Source: a virus. From it: 36,372 nucleotides of DNA. The notes under the pieces were generated by a model that worked only from the letters and a program-made list of their open reading frames with translations, was not told where the DNA came from and made no database searches. Shown piece after piece: positions 30,861 to 36,372 of this stretch. Every line of letters starts with the position of its first letter. Position 1 is the first letter of the stretch. The stretch is from positions 1 to 36,372 of the IMG/VR virus record IMGVR_UViG_3300047668_000642, one strand, 5' to 3'. Position numbers and translations under genes: made by a program.

Positions 30861-31151
30861 ATGCACACCAAACTAGAAACCACGCAGGAGGCCGTAGAGC
30901 TGGCCCTGTACCTTGCAATCACCGCAGACTGCAACGAGCTGTCAGCAAAGGCGCTTAGCCAAGCTAAAGACTTTGCCCGAGACATCACCCCGGCGGAGAT
31001 GATCGAAGCCAAGGCAAACGTGCAAAAGCAGGTCGAGGGCGAACGCTTGACGCAGGAGTTTATGGACAAAACTCTCGCGCAACTAGACGTGGACCCCTAC
31101 TACCGTCAGGCCGTGGCCGACGCGTGGGAAGCGTATAATATTAACCACTAA
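30861..31151 (+). CDS. Small helical hypothetical protein
   Basis: A 96-residue helical protein of unknown function (EAVELALYLAITADCNELSAKAL, EMIEAKANVQKQVEGERLTQEF). AAGGGAGAG precedes the ATG. It follows the acidic gene across a hairpin and ends in a four-base overlap with the convergent terminase stop. No domain recognised. Confidence 0.65.
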   Translation: MHTKLETTQEAVELALYLAITADCNELSAKALSQAKDFARDITPAEMIEAKANVQKQVEGERLTQEFMDKTLAQLDVDPYYRQAVADAWEAYNINH

Positions 31152-32569
31152 ACTACCCCACGAATACCACGCCGGAGCGGTTTATTCCACGCTCCGGTGG
31201 CCGCGCTGCCAAACGCCATAGTCGTGTGGTCATTGGCCAATGCCAAGCACAGAGCATCAGCGCGGTCCGGCGAGCGGATGCCGCGCTTTTTCATGCTCTC
31301 CTTGCTCTCCACCTGGATCTTGCCCGACGACGTAAACATATATCGAGGCCCCGCCAGCTCCGCATACAGAGCGTCGTCCTTCGGAAGTGACACGTCCATC
31401 CCCTCCAGCCACGACTTCGCCTTAAACCACAGCTCCGCGCGCAAGTTGAGATACGTCTGCTTCGCCACCGCGCGCTCCGACACGTTCAATCCCCGCGCCG
31501 GCAGGCCCAGCTCACGCAGGCGGTCCAACACGCCAGCCCCGAAGCCATTACTGTCGATGATGATCTCCGCCGGCTTACGCGACATGGGCATGTTGTCATA
31601 TTCCGCCTTCACCGCGCCAGACAGCTGCATCAGGTCCAAGTTACGCCACACAGTCATAGGATGGATCATTGGACCCTGGCGCTTGCACAGCACGCTGCTG
31701 TCGCCGCCCTGACGCGCCACGTCCAGGCCCCACACGGCCGGCGTGTCCTCGTGGACCTTCACGACGTTATTAAACGCGTGCTCAATCAACGACACCGGGA
31801 TTACCGTGTCCTCCTCGCTCGGCGGAAAATTTCCAAGCACGCGGACGTGATACGCCGGGCTGTCCTCGCCGTAGCGCTTCTTCATGTCCTCAACGAAATC
31901 CTCGGCCACGCGCGGACTGTCAACGCACGAGACGTGCATCGTGTGCCAGTCCTCCCGTAATCGCGTGTGGGTCTCGTAAAAGAAGCCAGTATTACGCGTG
32001 GGGTTTCCCGTCAGCACCGTCGTGGCGTGGACGCCCGACATCGAGCCCGAGGCAGCCTCAAACACGGCCTCCGGCACGCCGCTGGCTTCATCCGCCAACA
32101 GTAACACATGCTCGCTGTGGACGCCGGCCAAAGCCTCCGGCTGCTCCGCTCGAGACGTCCGACACGAAATAAACGTGCTCTCGGGCGCGCTCTTTAACTC
32201 AATCCGATCAGACTTGACGTCCAGCAAAGTATTAAACGGAGGCTTGAGGCGCTTGGCCACGGACTTCATCTCCGCGAAGCACGCGTCAAAGAGCTGCGCG
32301 GACGTGGGCGCCGTCACCACCGTCTTGCTCGGGTAGCGCATCAGCACATGCCAGATGGCCGCCATGGCCACGCCCGTAGACTTGCCGACGCCGTGGCCAG
32401 ACCTAACGGAGATCCGCCTAATCGCGGGGGCGGCGACCGCGTCCAACAACTCCACTTGCCACTCGTCCGGCTCGATGCCAATGACCTCGCGGGCAAAGCA
32501 TACCGGGTCGTCGCGGTAGCGCCGCATCAGTTTGACAAACGGGTTCTCGGGTTGCTTGGGGACGTTCAT
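31148..32569 (-). CDS. terL: Terminase large subunit
   Basis: A 473-residue packaging motor that translocates DNA through the portal and cuts concatemers. The ATPase shows Walker A SGHGVGKST (57-65), Walker B LLLADEA (D160, E161) and a coupling segment TTVLTGNPTR. The RNase H-like nuclease follows, with GLDVARQGGDS (D283, D290), EIIIDSNG (D339) and SPDRADALCLAL (D435, D438). The ATG has AGGAG nine bases upstream, with a GTTAAC hexamer between Shine-Dalgarno and start. The stop overlaps the convergent small gene. It is separated from the small subunit by a 316-base non-coding gap. Confidence 0.93.
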   Translation of the reverse strand: MNVPKQPENPFVKLMRRYRDDPVCFAREVIGIEPDEWQVELLDAVAAPAIRRISVRSGHGVGKSTGVAMAAIWHVLMRYPSKTVVTAPTSAQLFDACFAEMKSVAKRLKPPFNTLLDVKSDRIELKSAPESTFISCRTSRAEQPEALAGVHSEHVLLLADEASGVPEAVFEAASGSMSGVHATTVLTGNPTRNTGFFYETHTRLREDWHTMHVSCVDSPRVAEDFVEDMKKRYGEDSPAYHVRVLGNFPPSEEDTVIPVSLIEHAFNNVVKVHEDTPAVWGLDVARQGGDSSVLCKRQGPMIHPMTVWRNLDLMQLSGAVKAEYDNMPMSRKPAEIIIDSNGFGAGVLDRLRELGLPARGLNVSERAVAKQTYLNLRAELWFKAKSWLEGMDVSLPKDDALYAELAGPRYMFTSSGKIQVESKESMKKRGIRSPDRADALCLALANDHTTMAFGSAATGAWNKPLRRGIRGVV

Positions 32570-32885
32570 TTGTTAACACTCCTGTGCGTGGTGGTGTGAA
32601 ATTTTTTTCGGCGTGGGTGCGTGATTAGGTCATCAGCATTTGCACCGGCAAAATATTTGAGAGGGGGGGGTCAAAACGCGGATTTCTGTGGCGAGAAGGG
32701 CAGGGGAGAGCGGAAAAACACGGCCGGATCGACGCCGAACCGCATCCGCAATTAGAGTGATAATGGATATTATGTTAAATCTTTTCGCATCGATGCGACG
32801 TTCGCCCATGCAGGCTTGACCGCGATCGCATTCGATGGCACGCGCACACGCGTGCGCCTCACCGCCTCGATGCGTGATTTCGCGC
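32570..32885 (-). other. Palindrome-rich gap between terminase subunits, possible pac/cos/ori
   Basis: No credible gene fills these 316 bases; a 92-residue basic frame here has no ribosome binding site. Notable are GTTAAC at 32572, a run of eight G, an AT-rich patch, a perfect 14-base palindrome TCGCATCGATGCGA (32785-32798) and GCGCAC-ACGC-GTGCGC. A cis-acting site near the small-terminase gene, where pac or cos sites usually lie, is plausible. Confidence 0.5.
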
Positions 32886-33365
32886 TCACACGCCATCCGC
32901 TTCCTCGCCATCCTCTATCACCGCATCTTCGACTACCTCGCCCTCGATCACGTCGTCGGTAACGCTGTTGAGTAGCATCGCCGCCTGCGCGTGCAAGTCG
33001 TTGACGCTGATGTTGATGGCCACGTCACGCTGCCTCACGTCATACTCGGGCGACATCTTCGACGCCTTCCACTTGTACACGTCGACGCTCAGCCTGGCGC
33101 TATTCACGTTCGCCTCGATCTGGTGGATCTCGTCCGCAATCTTCTGCGCCTGCGACGCGTAGTAGTGAGCCGCCATTTCCTTGGCCTCGTCGTATCGTTG
33201 CGCCCTGCCCTCTCCGGCTGCGATCCACTTGTGGAATATGTTCCAGCCTACGCTGTAATGTTTGATGACGTCGGACGCGTTCTTGCCGTCCGCAATCAGC
33301 CCGAAGATCTCGTCCTCGCCGGCAGCTTCCAGCGCTGCCAGCTTAACCTTGCCCAGTGTTCCCAT
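32886..33365 (-). CDS. terS: Terminase small subunit
   Basis: A 159-residue DNA-recognition subunit. The N-terminal helix-turn-helix (EDEIFGLIADGKNASDVIKHYSVGWNIFHKWI, about 18-49) is followed by a long helical oligomerisation region (KEMAAHYYASQAQKIADEI) and an SSARLSVD/YKWKASKM-type segment seen in small terminases. The acidic tail (DDVIEGEVVEDAVIEDGEEAD) may contact the large subunit. AAGGAG precedes the ATG. It marks the start of the packaging module. Confidence 0.85.
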   Translation of the reverse strand: MGTLGKVKLAALEAAGEDEIFGLIADGKNASDVIKHYSVGWNIFHKWIAAGEGRAQRYDEAKEMAAHYYASQAQKIADEIHQIEANVNSARLSVDVYKWKASKMSPEYDVRQRDVAINISVNDLHAQAAMLLNSVTDDVIEGEVVEDAVIEDGEEADGV

Positions 33366-33377
33366 ATATCTCGCTCC

Positions 33378-33992
33378 TTAAAACGGTATCTCGTCGCCCA
33401 AGTCGACGTTAAATGTGTCGTTCGCCGTGCCGATGACGCGCGTCACCTTGGCCTCGGGAAACGCTTGCAACGTCTTCTCGACAAACTCGCTGCTAAAATT
33501 ATTCGCCAGCACGACTGCGGCGTCTACCATATCATACACCGTCCACTCGGGATGCTCTCGCCGTATTCCCATTGCATCGTGCAGCGCGATGCAGACAATG
33601 TGTCCGCTGGCAATCTCGATGCAGTAGGCGTGCGGACCGACCGGCTGATGTCCATTGGCAAGAGCTTCGGCCTCCAGTACGTCCCACGCCCGCATCAGCT
33701 GCCCCACGATTGCGTGTACGCCCACGACGTCGTCCGCCTCCACCTTAAACCGCAGCGCATCGTATGCAGCCTCGAAGCGGCCAGCAAGATCCGGTGACAC
33801 AAGCTCGGGCAGACTGTCGCCCCACTTCTTGGTCATGTCCCGCGCCTTCTTGTCCAACGGCATCATCTGTCCGCTGCACTGCATCGAGATCGGCGTAGTC
33901 GGTGTGCCAGTCTCAAACGTACCTCTATTGCGTATCGCGTTTGCGATCCCCTGCTTCGCTTGCCGGCTCTTCGGCTTAACTAACTTAGCCAT
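33378..33992 (-). CDS. Unknown protein with SSB-like C-terminal tip
   Basis: A 204-residue protein of unknown function. It has no recognisable domain, but its C-terminus reads NVDLGDEIPF, almost the same as the tip of bacterial SSB (DDDIPF) that binds RecO, PriA, exonuclease I and other partners. The rest is mixed alpha/beta with a basic N-terminus (KPKSRQAKQG). AAGGGGAG precedes the ATG, and GTTAACATTGGG lies just upstream. It stands between HNH-type genes and the terminase. A function in recruiting or blocking SSB partners is inference from the tip alone. Confidence 0.7.
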   Translation of the reverse strand: MAKLVKPKSRQAKQGIANAIRNRGTFETGTPTTPISMQCSGQMMPLDKKARDMTKKWGDSLPELVSPDLAGRFEAAYDALRFKVEADDVVGVHAIVGQLMRAWDVLEAEALANGHQPVGPHAYCIEIASGHIVCIALHDAMGIRREHPEWTVYDMVDAAVVLANNFSSEFVEKTLQAFPEAKVTRVIGTANDTFNVDLGDEIPF

Positions 33993-34020
33993 GAATTATC
34001 TCCCCTTCGATCCCAATGTT

Positions 34021-34164
34021 AACCACACCTAATATTTCCCTCTGCCACACACCACACCACACCACCCTATACAATAGGGGGTGGTGGTGTGGAACGTGAA
34101 ATGGCCTTATTCTCCACACCACACCACACCCACCCACACCCCTAGTGTGTAAGGTGTGGAGGTA
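34021..34164. repeat. ACACC-rich repeat and inverted repeat region
   Basis: Two tracts of short ACACC/CCACA repeats (about 34045-34066 and 34112-34140) flank GTGGTGGTGTGG. CCCTAT-ACA-ATAGGG (34065-34079) forms a hairpin core, extended by CACC/GGTG pairs. CTCCACACC (34112-34120) pairs perfectly with GGTGTGGAG (34153-34161). It separates the 34165 gene from the 33992 gene and could serve as terminator, operator array or origin. Confidence 0.7.
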
Positions 34165-34416
34165 TTAATGCAACACATCATCGACGTCACTCCTCAGTAG
34201 CTGGTCATCCATTCTCAGCAGTGCGTGCTCGATAGTCCACATCGCATTGACGAGGATGTGCGCCCTCCTCTTCCGCTCCTCCACGGTGGCCGGATATAAG
34301 AAGCCCGGCTCAAACTCTATCATGCAGGCGTCGATGTCGTCGGACCAGAGCACGGTCATAACTTGCTGCTCTGGCGGCTCGTCCTCCATCCACTCGCCGA
34401 GTTCGTGGTCCCTCAT
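34165..34416 (-). CDS. Small acidic hypothetical protein
   Basis: An 83-residue protein of unknown function, acidic at both ends (ELGEWMEDEPPE and DDQLLRSDVDDVLH), with an Arg/Lys-rich helix in the middle (EERKRRAHILVNAMW). Start and previous stop overlap as ATGA, so it is coupled to the HNH gene. A repeat-rich region follows its stop. Confidence 0.65.
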   Translation of the reverse strand: MRDHELGEWMEDEPPEQQVMTVLWSDDIDACMIEFEPGFLYPATVEERKRRAHILVNAMWTIEHALLRMDDQLLRSDVDDVLH

Positions 34417-35030
34417 AATATGCGCGCCCCCTTCGACAAGTTATCCTTGGCCCACAGTGGCTGCAAATTCGTGTAATTGAAACACTCGAGCTGCTGGCTC
34501 TCGTCTGTCAGGTCAAACGCCGCGCACGGCATGATGTGGTCTATGTGCCACTCGCCGTGGTTGTCCCACGTCATGCCGTCGGTGAACTGCGTCTCTAAGT
34601 GCTGGCGGACGTGATCTATAGTGCATCCCAGCAAGTCCATGGTCTTGTAACACTTGTCCGTTGTTGCCGCCTTTACGGCTACCTTTATCCGAGACGTCAA
34701 AGTCATGCGAATTTTGTAATGCAGGTTCTCGGCCCTAAGTCTGCGCTGGTATCTCCGCGTCGACGTGCGTGTCTTGTCCTTTGCCTTGTCGTCTCTGCTG
34801 TCATACAGTCTCTTGTTGTAGTCCAGCCTATTCTGGCGGTATTCCTCGTCGTAGTTATACATCTTGCGCTTGTACTCTCTCTGCGCCCTGTTGACCTCGT
34901 CAACATTATTATGCGACCACTTCAGGTTACTTGCCCTCTTACCGCACAGCCTCTGGCAAAACTTTTTCCGATTGCCCTTGCTTACGCTAAAGAAGTTGCA
35001 GCAATTTCTCCATTCACACGCCTTAATCAT
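34413..35030 (-). CDS. HNH endonuclease with zinc-ribbon-like N-terminus
   Basis: A 205-residue endonuclease. The N-terminal 35 residues carry a four-cysteine cluster (CEWRNCCNFF, then FCQRLCGKRA). A long basic helical region follows, and the C-terminal HNH core reads HIDHIMPCAAFDLTDE and NYTNLQPLWAKDNLSKG. Phage HNH proteins of this kind are nicking or homing-type nucleases or terminase helpers. The start at 35030 overlaps the primase-helicase stop as ATGA; a longer frame to 35060 is unsupported. It lies directly downstream of the replication gene and upstream of packaging genes. Confidence 0.8.
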   Translation of the reverse strand: MIKACEWRNCCNFFSVSKGNRKKFCQRLCGKRASNLKWSHNNVDEVNRAQREYKRKMYNYDEEYRQNRLDYNKRLYDSRDDKAKDKTRTSTRRYQRRLRAENLHYKIRMTLTSRIKVAVKAATTDKCYKTMDLLGCTIDHVRQHLETQFTDGMTWDNHGEWHIDHIMPCAAFDLTDESQQLECFNYTNLQPLWAKDNLSKGARIL

Positions 35031-36372
35031 CTTGCGCCCACCTCGTCCCCGGTGATCCACTCGCCGACGACCACGACCGGCACCTCACGCCCGGTGCGCA
35101 GATCTTTCTCGCGCTCGATGCGCAGCACGTCGGTCTCGATCCATTTTTTCACGACTGCATTTACCTTGGCCTTCTCGTGCTTCTTGTCCACGTCCAAGCC
35201 TAGCACCTTGGCGACCACGTTGCCCACCCACTGCTTGGCCTGAGTGTTCTGGCGCAGGAACTCGCCGTGCGCGGCACACTGCCCGACGTCACGCTGCACC
35301 GCCATCGCGTCCTTTGCGCTGATCCCGTCGAATAAGTCGGGCATGGCAAACTCTGTGGCCACGCCAACATATTCGCCGTTGGGTAGCTGCACGCCCACCA
35401 TTCGGCGGAATACCGCCTTCGATGCCGGCGGCGCCATATTTGACTTTCCGTCGTCTACCTTAAAAATTCCGAGCGCCTCGGTCTCGGACACGCCCAGCTT
35501 GAGCGCGTCCTCCATTGACACGCGGTTTATGACGCGCGCCGCTCTTGCTGCGCCGAGTAGGCTCCCTGCCCCGCGTATGCTGTCGACGTTGGCGTCTTCG
35601 CCGTTGCCCTTGCGTATGTGATGCACGAGGGACGCCGCACAGTCTGTTGCGTCGCACACGGCGCGCACGGCGCCCACGGCCGCGTTCATTGCGACGTTGT
35701 CGTTCTCGTTGATGCCGGTGGCTGAGACCCACGGATCCACTGACACCAAGCCGATCTTGTTTTCGATGATCTTGGCGGTCATGTAGCTGACCAGCTCGTT
35801 GTCGACTGTGATGCCCTCGCGGTCCTGTCTGGCGAAGATTATGTTTATGTCTCGGCCCGCATCCAGGAATAACTTGCCCCGTATTTCGTCGGCCGTGACC
35901 TTGTAGTGGATCATGGCCGCCGCCACACGCCTTTGAAGTTCTTCGTATGGATCCTCCAAGTTAATTACCCAGCAGTTGCACGGCTCGTGCACGGTCTCAC
36001 CGAGCAGCGGCCGGCCGGTGCAAATTGCCAGCGCCTCCACGATTTGCATGGACGTCTTACCCACGCCGCCGGCGGACGCCAGCACGGACACGTTCGAGCG
36101 GATGTAGTGTTGGCCATATATCCAGCGCCGCGCCGGTATCGACGCCGGGTCGACTGGATCGTATGGCGTCGGATAGCTGCGCTCTAGGCTGGCAATCTCC
36201 GCCTGCACGACCGCGACTGGCCGAGCCAACGCCAAAACCTCACGCAATTTTTCCGCGCTGGTCTCGCGTAGAAAGTCGTTGGCGTCCTTTACGCCCTCGA
36301 TGCCCTGCATGTCGAACCTGACAACGTGGACGTCGGTGCTGCCGTCACCTCTTATCACGTCTGCCACCGCCT
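35027..36372 (-). CDS. Toprim primase-helicase, right copy, 5' end cut by window edge
   Basis: The same gene as 1-2058, seen from the other end: it carries the final 448 codons or so and the true stop (35027-35029). The helicase core is complete: Walker A ASAGGVGKTS, the LVSVDPW strand, LVHHIRKG, then a winged-helix-like C-terminal region ending EWITGDEVGAR. It differs from the left copy at about 40 sites, only four of which alter the protein. The stop overlaps the ATG of the HNH gene as ATGA. Joined to the left copy, the protein is 732 residues. Confidence 0.9.
   Translation of the reverse strand, partial: AVADVIRGDGSTDVHVVRFDMQGIEGVKDANDFLRETSAEKLREVLALARPVAVVQAEIASLERSYPTPYDPVDPASIPARRWIYGQHYIRSNVSVLASAGGVGKTSMQIVEALAICTGRPLLGETVHEPCNCWVINLEDPYEELQRRVAAAMIHYKVTADEIRGKLFLDAGRDINIIFARQDREGITVDNELVSYMTAKIIENKIGLVSVDPWVSATGINENDNVAMNAAVGAVRAVCDATDCAASLVHHIRKGNGEDANVDSIRGAGSLLGAARAARVINRVSMEDALKLGVSETEALGIFKVDDGKSNMAPPASKAVFRRMVGVQLPNGEYVGVATEFAMPDLFDGISAKDAMAVQRDVGQCAAHGEFLRQNTQAKQWVGNVVAKVLGLDVDKKHEKAKVNAVVKKWIETDVLRIEREKDLRTGREVPVVVVGEWITGDEVGAR
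35168..36372. repeat. Right copy of 1205-bp diverged direct terminal repeat
   Basis: Aligns without gaps to bases 1-1205 (about 40 substitutions, 38 at third codon positions). It implies a circular map of about 35,167 bp. Confidence 0.9.

Noticed and set aside
32633-32911. Minus-strand frame of 92 residues in the terS-terL gap
   Set aside because: Basic, Arg/Cys-rich, no spaced ribosome binding site, overlaps terS; the gap is better read as a cis-acting region.
32991-33797. Plus-strand frame of 268 residues opposite terS and the 33378 gene
   Set aside because: It spans two real minus-strand genes with good starts and lacks a ribosome binding site.
1-36372. tRNA or rRNA genes
   Set aside because: No cloverleaf or rRNA-like segment was seen on either strand, though a covariance search was not possible.

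Overview
The window is an almost complete genome of a short-tailed (podovirus-like) double-stranded DNA phage. It carries small and large terminase subunits, a portal of about 708 residues, an acidic scaffold, a major capsid protein, a head-tail adaptor, a P22 gp10-like tail hub, tail fibre proteins, several large Ala/Gly-rich internal (ejection) proteins, a virion lytic transglycosylase, a lysis cassette and a replication/recombination module. There is no tape-measure or sheath gene, and no integrase, DNA polymerase or RNA polymerase gene was recognised. The first 1205 bases and the last 1205 bases (35168-36372) are the same stretch of one primase-helicase gene. They differ at about 40 positions, nearly all synonymous. 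The map is therefore best read as a circle of about 35.17 kb, cut inside that gene and closed on a sibling strain.

The host is inferred to be an alphaproteobacterium, probably marine. Three lines of evidence support this. The lysis cassette has a GTA-type three-TM holin. GANTC, the site of the alphaproteobacterial cell-cycle methylase CcrM, is almost absent (three sites found by eye, roughly 130 expected). A perfect match to the CtrA box (TTAA-N7-TTAAC) and two near matches lie directly upstream of separate transcription units. The host itself cannot be named from the sequence.

Layout. 35030-31148 (minus): HNH endonuclease, two unknown genes, small terminase, a palindrome-rich gap, large terminase. 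30431-31151 (plus): two small accessory genes behind a CtrA-box promoter. 30178-27103 (minus): virion proteins including a lytic transglycosylase. 26970-27110 (plus): a tiny gene in the gap before the portal. 26889-10410 (minus): portal, scaffold, capsid, adaptor, tail hub and fibres, and ejection proteins, packed with TAATG and ATGA overlaps. 10206-10406 (plus): a small gene. 10071-7399 (minus): a run of small regulatory or accessory genes, some separated by hairpins. 4508-7216 (plus): lysis cassette ending in a GH19 endolysin and a PD-(D/E)XK nuclease. 4389-1, continuing at 35167-35027 (minus): ribbon-helix-helix protein, RuvC-like resolvase, HTH protein, RecE-like exonuclease, SSB-like protein, primase-helicase.

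How the genes would work together. The primase-helicase, SSB-like protein, exonuclease and resolvase would drive recombination-dependent replication using the host polymerase. The terminase would package the resulting concatemers, and divergence between the two end copies fits a circularly permuted population. The most distinctive signal is the combination of GANTC depletion and CtrA-like promoter elements. One of these elements lies in a leader of about 54 bp that is present twice, at 10.1 kb and 30.4 kb, in front of unrelated genes. This suggests that part of the phage programme is tied to the host cell-cycle regulator.
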